Made by a program: the position numbers and the translations under genes. The notes under the pieces are model-generated. The model did not search any database. It saw only the letters and a list, made by a program, of their open reading frames with translations, and had not been told where the DNA came from. Positions 15,800 to 23,227 of a DNA stretch of 30,209 bases are shown here, piece after piece. The first letter of the stretch is position 1. Every line of letters starts with the position of its first letter. This DNA is from an uncultured Lachnospiraceae bacterium. Lineage in GTDB: Bacteria; Bacillota; Clostridia; Lachnospirales; Lachnospiraceae. The stretch spans positions 1-30,209 of the forward strand of contig URRW01000032.1 of NCBI GenBank assembly GCA_900550285.1. The letters run 5' to 3'.

Positions 15800-18199
15800 A
15801 TGAGCATTTACGATACGTTAAACGACAGACAAAGAGAAGCGGTATTCAGGACAAAAGGGCCGGTGCTGATCCTTGCGGGAGCGGGCAGCGGCAAGACGAG
15901 GGTGCTGACGCACCGGATTTCATATCTGATCGGGCATGAGGGCGTGCAGCCATGGAACATTCTGGCGATCACCTTTACGAACAAGGCGGCGGGGGAGATG
16001 CGGGAGCGCGTGGACGATCTGATCGGGCATGGGGCGGAGGCAGTCTGGGTTTCGACGTTCCATTCGACGTGCGTGCGGATTTTGCGGCGCTATATCGACA
16101 GGATCGGATACGACACGAATTTTACCATTTACGATACGGACGACAGCAAAAATATAATCAAGGAGGTCTGCAAAAAGCTGCAGATCGATACGAAGAAGTA
16201 TAAGGAAAGGACGTTTATGTCCGCCATTTCCTCGGCAAAGGACGAGCTGATCTCCCCGACGGAATATGCGCTGAACGCGATGGGCGATTTTACCCAGCAG
16301 AAAACAGCTTCTGTGTATCAGGAATATCAGGCGGCGCTGAAAAAAAACAATGCGCTGGATTTTGACGACCTGATCGTAAAGACGGTGGAACTGTTTCGGA
16401 CGTGTCCGGATGTGCTGGACTATTATCAGGAGCGGTTTCGGTATATCATGGTGGACGAGTATCAGGATACGAATACGGCGCAGTTTGAGCTGATCCGGAT
16501 TCTGGCGGATAAATACAGAAACCTCTGCGTGGTGGGCGACGACGACCAGTCTATTTATAAGTTCCGCGGCGCGAACATCAATAACATTCTGGATTATGAA
16601 AAATTTTTCCCGGAGGCGGCGGTGATCAAGCTGGAGCAGAACTACCGCTCGACCCAGACGATTCTGGACGCGGCAAACGAGGTGATCCGCAACAATGTGG
16701 AGCGTAAGGTCAAGGCGCTCTGGACGGATAAGGGCGAAGGAAGCCTGATCCATTTTAAGCAGTTTGACACCGCCTATGAGGAGGCGGAGTTTATCGCGGC
16801 GGACGTGTGCCGCAAAAAACGCGCCCGCACGGCGGATTATCAGGACTGCGCGGTGCTTTACCGGACGAACGCCCAGGCGCGTCTTTTGGAGGAGCGCTTT
16901 ATCGTGGAGGGCATTCCCTACGATGTGGTCGGGGGCGTGAATTTCTATGCGCGCCGGGAAATCAAGGATATGCTCGCGTACTTAAAAACGGTGGACAACG
17001 GGCAGGACGATCTGCAGGTGCGGCGTATCATCAACGTGCCGAAGCGCGGCATCGGCGCAACGACCGTAAGCAGGGTGCAGCAGTATGCGGATGAAACCGG
17101 CATCAGTTTTTACGACGCGCTGCGTCAGGCGGATCAGATCCCGGGGCTTGGCAGGGCTGCGTCGAAGCTTGTGCCGTTTGTGACGCTCATCCAGTCGCTG
17201 CGGGCAAAATTGGAATATTATACGTTAAAACAGCTTCTGGACGACATCATCGAGGCGACGGGCTATGTGAAGGAGCTGCAGGAATCCGACGACGAGGACG
17301 CGGAGGACCGGATCGCCAATATCAACGAGCTTGTCAGCAAGGTGGTTGCCTTTGAGGCGGCGCATGAGGACGCGACCTTGAGCAGTTTTTTGCAGGAGGT
17401 CGCGCTGGTGGCGGACATCGACGGCGTGGAGTCGGACAACAATAAGGTGCTTTTGATGACCCTGCATTCTGCGAAAGGTCTGGAATTCCCGGTCGTTTAT
17501 CTGGCGGGAATGGAGGATGGGATTTTCCCCAGCTATATGAGCATTATGGACGAGGATCCGACTGCCATCGAGGAGGAGCGCCGTCTGGCGTATGTGGGCA
17601 TTACCCGTGCAAAAGAGGATCTGACGATCACCTGCGCGCGCCAGCGGATGATCCGGGGAGAGACGCAGTACAATCCGGTAAGCCGCTTTGTCAAGGAGAT
17701 CCCGGCGGAGCTGATGGACGGGAAGGCTTCGGGGGCGAAGAAATTTTCTTTTGCCGCAGAAAAAGAGGATTACAGCGGTTTTTCCGGCTTTTCGGGATTT
17801 TCCGGTTTCTCGGGCTTTTCCGGCGCTTCCGGTTCCGCAGGTCAAAAGGCGGCGGAGGTCAAAAAAGAGGGCGGCTGGGGGAATTTTGGCAGCGCAGGCT
17901 CCTTTACCGGCTATGCAAAGCCGAAGGCGGTCGTAAAGCCTAAAAAGACCTCAGAGGACAGAAAGCCTTTCATCGCGCAGGGGCTGGGAAGCTTAAACGC
18001 AGCGGGGATCTCGAAAGGGACGGCAAAGGCTTCCGGTCTGGAATATGGCGTGGGCGACCGGGTGCGGCACATGAAGTACGGCGACGGGACGGTGAAAAAT
18101 ATCGTGGACGGCCCGCGGGATTATCAGGTCACGGTGGAGTTTGACGGCGCAGGGCAAAAGATCATGTACGCGGCTTTTGCAAAACTGAAAAAATTATAA
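15800..18199 (+). CDS. pcrA: ATP-dependent DNA helicase PcrA (UvrD family)
   Basis: 799 aa superfamily 1A 3'-5' helicase for nucleotide-excision repair, plasmid rolling-circle replication and RNA-polymerase backtracking. Seen: Q-motif LNDRQREAV, Walker A AGAGSGKT (26-33), ITFTNKAAGEMRERV, Walker B VDEYQDTN (218-225), GDDDQSIYKFRGA, QNYRS, the LMTLHSAKGLEFPVV motif and RRLAYVGITRAKEDL. The C-terminus (about 750-799, GDRVRHMKYGDGTV) is the Tudor-like domain that contacts RNA polymerase. ATG 15800 with AGAGGG upstream starts just before the family N-terminus. Odd: a tandem Phe-Ser-Gly repeat at 659-675 in the disordered linker. Confidence 0.96.
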   Translation: MSIYDTLNDRQREAVFRTKGPVLILAGAGSGKTRVLTHRISYLIGHEGVQPWNILAITFTNKAAGEMRERVDDLIGHGAEAVWVSTFHSTCVRILRRYIDRIGYDTNFTIYDTDDSKNIIKEVCKKLQIDTKKYKERTFMSAISSAKDELISPTEYALNAMGDFTQQKTASVYQEYQAALKKNNALDFDDLIVKTVELFRTCPDVLDYYQERFRYIMVDEYQDTNTAQFELIRILADKYRNLCVVGDDDQSIYKFRGANINNILDYEKFFPEAAVIKLEQNYRSTQTILDAANEVIRNNVERKVKALWTDKGEGSLIHFKQFDTAYEEAEFIAADVCRKKRARTADYQDCAVLYRTNAQARLLEERFIVEGIPYDVVGGVNFYARREIKDMLAYLKTVDNGQDDLQVRRIINVPKRGIGATTVSRVQQYADETGISFYDALRQADQIPGLGRAASKLVPFVTLIQSLRAKLEYYTLKQLLDDIIEATGYVKELQESDDEDAEDRIANINELVSKVVAFEAAHEDATLSSFLQEVALVADIDGVESDNNKVLLMTLHSAKGLEFPVVYLAGMEDGIFPSYMSIMDEDPTAIEEERRLAYVGITRAKEDLTITCARQRMIRGETQYNPVSRFVKEIPAELMDGKASGAKKFSFAAEKEDYSGFSGFSGFSGFSGFSGASGSAGQKAAEVKKEGGWGNFGSAGSFTGYAKPKAVVKPKKTSEDRKPFIAQGLGSLNAAGISKGTAKASGLEYGVGDRVRHMKYGDGTVKNIVDGPRDYQVTVEFDGAGQKIMYAAFAKLKKL
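17774..17823 (+). repeat. tandem Ser-Gly-Phe repeat inside pcrA
   Basis: About five 9-bp units of the type TTTTCCGGC encode SGFSGFSGFSGFSGFSG (residues 659-675). They lie in the linker between the helicase core and the Tudor-like tail. Units are in frame, so copy number could change without breaking the gene. Confidence 0.8.
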
Positions 18200-18314
18200 A
18201 ATTCTCAAATTTTATAGTAAAATACCCGGATCGGTGGTATGATAGAGATAACAAAAAGGGGAGATTTTTGCCCTTTGGGGCAGGAAAACGACATCAGAAA
18301 GGAAGGTTTTTAGT

Positions 18315-18593
18315 ATGGCAAGACTGGATGAGATTTTAGATGTGATCAAGAACAACGAGATCGAGAAGAAAAAAGAGAATAAGAAGAACTGCCTGTTCTG
18401 GATTCTTGCGGCGATCGGCGCAGTCGCTGCGGTTGCAGCGATCGCATATGCGGTTTACCGTTATATGACGCCGGATTATCTGGAGGATTTCGACGACGAC
18501 TTCGACGATGATTTTGAAGACGAGGATATGGACGAGGAGCCTGCGCCGGAAGCGGCAGCGCCCGCCGGGGAGACGGCAGAGGACGCAGAGTAA
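18315..18593 (+). CDS. small single-pass membrane protein with acidic tail, function unknown
   Basis: 92 aa. Visible: a charged N-terminal helix (residues 1-25, ending KKKENKK), one transmembrane segment about 27-48 (CLFWILAAIGAVAAVAAIAY), then a very acidic tail with FDDDFDDDFEDEDMDEE and a Pro/Ala/Glu end. Likely topology is N-in with the acidic part outside, or reverse; not decidable. ATG has GAAAGGAAGG upstream. A TATGAT (18238-18243) without a good -35 may be its -10. Small proteins of this shape recur in Lachnospiraceae; I know no function. It stands alone between pcrA and a terminator. Confidence 0.8.
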   Translation: MARLDEILDVIKNNEIEKKKENKKNCLFWILAAIGAVAAVAAIAYAVYRYMTPDYLEDFDDDFDDDFEDEDMDEEPAPEAAAPAGETAEDAE

Positions 18594-18630
18594 GCAGACA
18601 GATCCGGGCGCAGCACCGGAACAGTAAAAG

Positions 18631-18687
18631 ACGGGATGCTCTGACAGGGGGACGGATTTTTTCCGGCCGGCCGGGGCATCCCGTTTT
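18631..18687 (+). terminator. terminator after the small membrane protein
   Basis: ACGGGATGC (18631-18639) pairs with GCATCCCGT (18676-18684), followed by TTTT, with extra GC pairing inside the loop. The stem is solid but the T-run short. Confidence 0.65.
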
Positions 18688-18739
18688 GACGCCGTTTACA
18701 TATGTACGGGATAAAGCGTTTGAGATGAGGAGGAAGCTT

Positions 18740-20179
18740 GTGAAAAAAGGACAGATCAGGACAGGGATCGTGGAAGAGGTAAAATTCCCGAACCGGGCGA
18801 TGGTGCGGCTGGAGCCGTCAGAGGGCGAAGAAAGCGCGCAGGGACAGGCGGAATACTGCGAGGTAAAGGGCGCGTTGCCGGGACAGCGGGTTTTATTTGC
18901 GGTAACAAAAGTACGCAAGGGAAAAGGGGAAGGGCGGCTGAAGGAGATTTTGGAAAAAGCGCCGGAGGAAACGATGGACGCAGACAACGGCGGCTGCCGT
19001 TATTTTGGAAGCTGCGGCGGCTGCAGCTATATGTCCATGCCCTATGAAGAGACGCTTAAGATCAAGGAGCGGCAGGTGCACAGGCTGCTGGAGCCGGTGC
19101 TTGCAAAGCAGGAGACGGAATGCCGGATCGAGCCGATCAAGGCAAGCCCGGTCTGCTACGGATACCGGAACAAGATGGAATTTACCTTCGGGGACGAGGT
19201 AAAGGACGGCCCGCTGGCGCTTGGAATGCACAAAAAGGGCAGCTTTTACGACATCGTGACGGTGGACGGCTGCCGCATTGTGGATGAGGATTACAGCCGG
19301 ATACTGGCGGCGACCCTTTCTTATTTTGAAGAGAGAAAAACGCCCTTTTACCATCGCTTTACCCATGAGGGGTATCTGCGCCATCTGCTCGTGCGCCGCG
19401 CGTCCTATACGGGGGAAATCCTGGTGGCGCTGGTGACGACAGGGCAGCAGGGACCGGATCTGACCGGATGGAAGGAAGCGCTTCTTTCCCTGCCGTTGAA
19501 CGGAAAGCTTGCGGGAATCCTGCATATCGTAAACGACGCGCTGGCGGATGTGGTAAAAAGCGACAGGACGGAAGTGCTGTACGGACAGGATTTCTTTTAT
19601 GAGGAGCTTCTGGGGCTGAAATTCAAGATCTCGACCTTTTCCTTTTTCCAGACGAACACGAAGGGCGCGGAGGTGCTGTATGAGACGGCGCGGGAATATG
19701 TCGGAAGCCTGTGCAGGGAAGGGGAAGCGCCTTCCAGCGTGGTATACGACCTTTACAGCGGCACGGGAACGATCGCGCAGCTGATGGCTCCTGTGGCAAA
19801 AAAGGTGATCGGCGTAGAGATCGTGGAGGAGGCGGTGGAGGCTGCCCGCCAGAACGCAGGTCAGAACGGGCTTGAAAACTGTGAATTTATTGCAGGGGAT
19901 GTGCTGAAAGTGCTGGACGGGATCGAGGAAAAGCCGGATTTTATCATTCTGGATCCGCCGAGGGACGGCGTGCATCCCAAGGCGCTTTCCCGGATCATTT
20001 CCTATGGCGTGGAGCGGCTTGTATATATTTCCTGCAAGCCTACGAGCCTTGCGCGGGATCTGGAGGTATTCATCGAAAACGGATACGAGGCGGTGCGGTG
20101 CGTGCCGGTAGACCAGTTCCCGTTTACGACGGGGATCGAATGCGTGGCATTGCTGCAGAAGACGGGGCTGGATGGCTGA
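18740..20179 (+). CDS. rlmD: 23S rRNA (uracil-C5)-methyltransferase, RlmD/RumA family
   Basis: 479 aa. SAM-dependent methylation of uracil C5 in rRNA. Seen: TRAM domain (RTGIVEEVKFPNRAMVRL), Fe-S cysteines C86-x5-C92-x2-C95 and a probable fourth C178, FFQTNTKGAEVLYE, SAM loop YDLYSGTGTIAQ, ILDPPRDGVHP, and the nucleophile motif YISCKPTSLARDL with catalytic Cys432. GTG 18740 is chosen because AGGAGG (18728-18733) is 6 nt upstream and the protein then starts VKKGQIRTG, as in relatives. ATG 18725 and TTG 18686 are less likely; the latter would overlap the terminator. Which uracil is methylated (1939 or 747, or both as in Bacillus RlmCD) cannot be told from sequence. Confidence 0.93.
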   Translation: MKKGQIRTGIVEEVKFPNRAMVRLEPSEGEESAQGQAEYCEVKGALPGQRVLFAVTKVRKGKGEGRLKEILEKAPEETMDADNGGCRYFGSCGGCSYMSMPYEETLKIKERQVHRLLEPVLAKQETECRIEPIKASPVCYGYRNKMEFTFGDEVKDGPLALGMHKKGSFYDIVTVDGCRIVDEDYSRILAATLSYFEERKTPFYHRFTHEGYLRHLLVRRASYTGEILVALVTTGQQGPDLTGWKEALLSLPLNGKLAGILHIVNDALADVVKSDRTEVLYGQDFFYEELLGLKFKISTFSFFQTNTKGAEVLYETAREYVGSLCREGEAPSSVVYDLYSGTGTIAQLMAPVAKKVIGVEIVEEAVEAARQNAGQNGLENCEFIAGDVLKVLDGIEEKPDFIILDPPRDGVHPKALSRIISYGVERLVYISCKPTSLARDLEVFIENGYEAVRCVPVDQFPFTTGIECVALLQKTGLDG

Positions 20180-20208
20180 CTGAACGGAAGATTCTGAAAA
20201 AATGAGCC

Positions 20209-20237
20209 TTTACATACGCAGACTTGTATGATATACT
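20209..20237 (+). promoter_or_regulatory. promoter of rpsO
   Basis: TTTACA (20209-20214), a 17-nt spacer and TATACT (20232-20237); start site expected near 20244. Confidence 0.8.
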
Positions 20238-20255
20238 CAACGGGTATGAGATTCA

Positions 20256-20302
20256 GCCGGTGCTCAGGTGTGGGACACTCCGACCCGTCCTTAGTGCCAG
20301 GC
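20256..20302 (+). promoter_or_regulatory. structured rpsO leader, candidate S15 autoregulatory site
   Basis: The arm 20256-20268 (GCCGGTGCTCAGG) pairs with 20289-20302 (CCTTAGTGCCAGGC) through a long, slightly irregular stem with a bulged A, with GGG/CCC pairing inside. It fills the 5' UTR just before the AAGGAGG ribosome site. Ribosomal protein S15 represses its own mRNA in several bacteria through unrelated leader folds; this is the right place and size for one. Confidence 0.55.
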
Positions 20303-20328
20303 GTTTAAAAAACAAGGAGGATTTATCA

Positions 20329-20595
20329 ATGATTTCCAAAGAGAAGAAAACAGCGATCATCAAAGAGTATGCAAGAACAGAAGGCGACACAGGTTCACCG
20401 GAGGTTCAGGTAGCGGTTCTGACAGCAAGAATCCAGGAGCTGACCGAGCACTTAAAGAGCAACCCGAAGGATCATCATTCCAGAAGAGGTCTGCTGCAGA
20501 TGGTAGGTCAGAGACGTGGTCTGCTTGACTATCTGAAAAAGACCGACATCGAGAGATACCGTACTCTGATCGACAGACTGGGCATCAGAAAGTAA
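20329..20595 (+). CDS. rpsO: 30S ribosomal protein S15
   Basis: 88 aa, the family's normal length. Binds 16S rRNA early in assembly. Seen: ISKEKKTAIIKEYARTEGDTGSPEVQ, then TARIQELTEHLKSNPKDHHSRRGLL and the closing YLKKTDIERYRTLIDRLGIRK. ATG 20329 follows AAGGAGG at about 8 nt; in-frame upstream codons lie in the leader. Followed by a terminator and pnp, the widely conserved rpsO-pnp order. Confidence 0.98.
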   Translation: MISKEKKTAIIKEYARTEGDTGSPEVQVAVLTARIQELTEHLKSNPKDHHSRRGLLQMVGQRRGLLDYLKKTDIERYRTLIDRLGIRK

Positions 20596-20605
20596 TAACG
20601 GATGG

Positions 20606-20645
20606 AACAGGGCGGAGAGCTAAGCCGGCTTTTTCGCCCTGTTTT
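20606..20645 (+). terminator. terminator between rpsO and pnp
   Basis: AACAGGGCG (20606-20614) pairs with CGCCCTGTT (20635-20643), followed by further T's, with an AGCCGGCT palindrome in the loop. Confidence 0.8.
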
Positions 20646-20690
20646 GATACCTGCAAGCTTTTGTATGGGAAGGCGTGCGCCGGAGGCGTT

Positions 20691-20750
20691 TGTCGAGACC
20701 ACTGATAAGGACACCGGAAAGCAACAGCGTTTTTATCAGTAGTTTCGACA
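20691..20750 (+). promoter_or_regulatory. long stem-loop in the pnp leader
   Basis: Arms 20691-20708 and 20733-20750 pair over 18 positions (16 Watson-Crick, one G-T wobble, one C-A mismatch) around a 24-nt loop. It ends about 60 nt before the pnp ATG. A long double-stranded pnp leader cut by RNase III underlies PNPase autoregulation in E. coli; this looks like an analogous structure. No clear separate pnp promoter was found. Confidence 0.6.
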
Positions 20751-20812
20751 CTTGGGCGTCCGTACTTGGCATACATTTTGGAGAGCAGAAAAAGAAGAAA
20801 AGGAGAGACAAA

Positions 20813-22903
20813 ATGTACAGGACATTTTCCATGGAACTGGCCGGACGCACTTTAAGCGTTGACATCGGCCGTGTTGCCGCACAGGCAAATGGCGCGGCAT
20901 TCATGCACTACGGCGATACCACTGTGCTGTCCACTGCGACTGCAAGCGAGAAGCCGAGAGAGGGAATCGACTTTTTCCCGTTATCCGTAGAATTTGAAGA
21001 GAAGCTGTATTCGGTTGGCAAGATCCCCGGCGGCTTCAACAAAAGAGAAGGCAAGGCGAGTGAGAATTCCGTGCTGACAAGCCGCGTGATCGACCGTCCG
21101 ATGCGTCCCTTATTCCCGAAGGATTACCGCAATGACGTAACCTTGAACAATCTGGTGCTTTCCGTAGATCCCGAGTGCCGTCCCGAGCTGGTGGCAATGA
21201 TCGGTTCTGCGATCGCAACCTGCGTTTCCGATATTCCGTTTGCAGGCCCCTGCGCGATGACACAGGTTGGTCTTGTGGACGGCGAATTTGTGATCAACCC
21301 CTCTCAGGAGCAGTGGAAAAAGGGCGACCTGCAGCTGACAGTCGCTTCCACAAGCGAGAAGGTTATCATGATCGAGGCGGGCGCAAACGAGGTTCCCGAG
21401 AACGTGATGATCGACGCGATCTACAAGGCGCATGATGTAAACCAGACGCTGATCGCCTTCATCAATCAGATCGTGGCAGAGGTTGGCAAGGAGAAGCATT
21501 CCTACACAAGCTGCGCGGTTCCGGAAGAGCTGTTTGCGGCGATCAAAGAGATCGTTACGCCGGAAGAGATGGAAGAAGCTGTTTTCACAGACGTAAAACA
21601 GGTTCGTGAGGAGAATATCCGTCAGATCACGGCGCGTCTGGAAGAGGCGTTTGCCGATAAGGAAGAGTGGCTTGCCGTTCTGGGCGAAGCCGTTTACCAG
21701 TACCAGAAAAAGACTGTCCGCAAGATGATCTTAAAGGATCATAAGCGTCCCGACGGCCGTGCGATCAACCAGATCCGTCCGCTGGCGGCAGAGGTTGACC
21801 TGATCCCGAGAGTACACGGCTCCGGCATGTTTACCCGCGGTCAGACACAGATCTGCAACATTTGTACGCTGGCTCCTCTGTCTGAGGTTCAGAAGCTTGA
21901 CGGCCTGGACGAGCACGAGGTTTCCAAGAGATATATGCACCATTACAACTTCCCGTCCTACTCCGTAGGCGAGACGAAGCCTTCCAGAGGCCCCGGACGC
22001 CGCGAGATCGGTCACGGCGCGCTGGCTGAGAAAGCGCTGCTTCCGGTAATTCCTTCCGAGGAGGAGTTCCCGTATGCGATCCGTACCGTTTCCGAGACGT
22101 TTGAGTCAAACGGTTCCACCTCTCAGGCTTCCGTATGTGCATCCACCCTGTCCCTGATGGCGGCGGGCGTTCCGATCAAGAAGCAGGTTGCGGGTATTTC
22201 CTGCGGTCTGGTAACGGGCGACACCGATGACGATTATGTTGTCCTGACAGATATTCAGGGTCTGGAAGACTTCTTTGGCGATATGGACTTTAAGGTTGCG
22301 GGTACGCACGACGGTATCACGGCAATCCAGATGGATATTAAGATTCACGGCCTGACAAGACCGATCGTGGAAGAGGCGATCGCAAGGACAAAAGAGGCGA
22401 GAGAGTATATCATCAACGAAGTGTTGACTCCCTGCATCGCGCATCCCAGAGCGACTGTGGGCGAGTATGCGCCGAAGATCATTTCCATCAAGATCGATCC
22501 GGAGAAGATCGGCGATGTGGTAGGTCAGAGAGGCAAGACGATCAATGAGATCATTGCCCGCACAGGCGTAAAGATCGACATCACAGACGACGGCAACGTA
22601 TCTGTCTGCGGTACCGACAAAGAGATGATGGACAAGGCGGTTGAGATGATCAAGATCATCACAACAGAGTTCCAGGCAGGCCAGATCTTCAAGGGAACCG
22701 TTGTAAGCATCAAGGAGTTCGGCGCGTTTGTGGAATTTGCACCGGGCAAGGAAGGCATGGTTCACATCTCCAAGATCGCAAAAGAGCGGATCGACCGTGT
22801 AGAGGACGTGCTGACACTGGGCGACAAAGTGACAGTCGTTTGCCTTGGCAAGGATAAGATGGGCAGAATGAGCTTCTCCATGAAAGACGTGGCTCAGATC
22901 TGA
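20813..22903 (+). CDS. pnp: polyribonucleotide nucleotidyltransferase (PNPase)
   Basis: 696 aa. Trimeric phosphorolytic 3'-5' exoribonuclease of mRNA decay. Seen: first RNase PH-like core (MELAGRTLSVDIGR, GDTTVLSTAT, FNKREGKASENSVLTSRVIDRPMRPLFP), second catalytic core (GSGMFTRGQTQ, FPSYSVGETKPSRGPGRREIGHGALAEKAL, CGLVTGDTDDDYVVLTDIQGLEDFFGDMDFKVAGT), KH domain about 555-620 with IGDVVGQRGKTINEI, and S1 domain about 623-693. Start ATG 20813 follows AAAAGGAGAG. Normal length and all motifs intact. Downstream of rpsO as in most bacteria. Confidence 0.98.
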   Translation: MYRTFSMELAGRTLSVDIGRVAAQANGAAFMHYGDTTVLSTATASEKPREGIDFFPLSVEFEEKLYSVGKIPGGFNKREGKASENSVLTSRVIDRPMRPLFPKDYRNDVTLNNLVLSVDPECRPELVAMIGSAIATCVSDIPFAGPCAMTQVGLVDGEFVINPSQEQWKKGDLQLTVASTSEKVIMIEAGANEVPENVMIDAIYKAHDVNQTLIAFINQIVAEVGKEKHSYTSCAVPEELFAAIKEIVTPEEMEEAVFTDVKQVREENIRQITARLEEAFADKEEWLAVLGEAVYQYQKKTVRKMILKDHKRPDGRAINQIRPLAAEVDLIPRVHGSGMFTRGQTQICNICTLAPLSEVQKLDGLDEHEVSKRYMHHYNFPSYSVGETKPSRGPGRREIGHGALAEKALLPVIPSEEEFPYAIRTVSETFESNGSTSQASVCASTLSLMAAGVPIKKQVAGISCGLVTGDTDDDYVVLTDIQGLEDFFGDMDFKVAGTHDGITAIQMDIKIHGLTRPIVEEAIARTKEAREYIINEVLTPCIAHPRATVGEYAPKIISIKIDPEKIGDVVGQRGKTINEIIARTGVKIDITDDGNVSVCGTDKEMMDKAVEMIKIITTEFQAGQIFKGTVVSIKEFGAFVEFAPGKEGMVHISKIAKERIDRVEDVLTLGDKVTVVCLGKDKMGRMSFSMKDVAQI

Positions 22904-22925
22904 TATAACCGATAACATACGCTCC

Positions 22926-22968
22926 AAAACCGCATGGGCTGAAACACAGTCCGTGCGGTTTTCATTTT
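22926..22968 (+). terminator. terminator of pnp
   Basis: AAAACCGCATGG (22926-22937) pairs with CCGTGCGGTTTT (22951-22962) over 12 bp with one wobble, then CATTTT. Confidence 0.85.
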
Positions 22969-23002
22969 CCTTCCGCCGCCTGCATGTGGTCGGAAAAAGC
23001 AC

Positions 23003-23031
23003 TTCCTATTTAAAAAAAGATATGTTACAAT
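23003..23031 (+). promoter_or_regulatory. promoter of rho
   Basis: Weak TTCCTA (23003-23008), a 17-nt spacer and TACAAT (23026-23031). The 190-nt leader that follows (23038-23227) holds small hairpins such as CCCGC/GCGGG near 23095-23115 but no ORF. A long leader fits Rho autoregulation, but no specific site is recognisable. Confidence 0.5.
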
Positions 23032-23227
23032 GCTGATAAGCAAAAGAAGAAAGCTGTACCCTTTGTCTGATGAGGGGACAGGCACATGAAGTCCCGCCCA
23101 AGAGAGAAGCGGGCATTTCTGAGATCGGGATGTTCTATTGCATTTCAAAAGGAAACAAATTCTCCGACGATTCGGAACAAACACCAGAGGCGAATCAAAA
23201 ATTGACCGGAAAAAAGGAGCATAAGGA

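Noticed and set aside
18196..18216. AT-rich inverted repeat after pcrA (TATAAAATT / AATTTTATA)
   Set aside because: Only A-T pairs and no T-run; too weak to call a terminator.
18893..19975. 360-aa minus-strand frame opposite rlmD
   Set aside because: Arg/His/Leu-rich antisense shadow with no motif, while rlmD has all catalytic residues.
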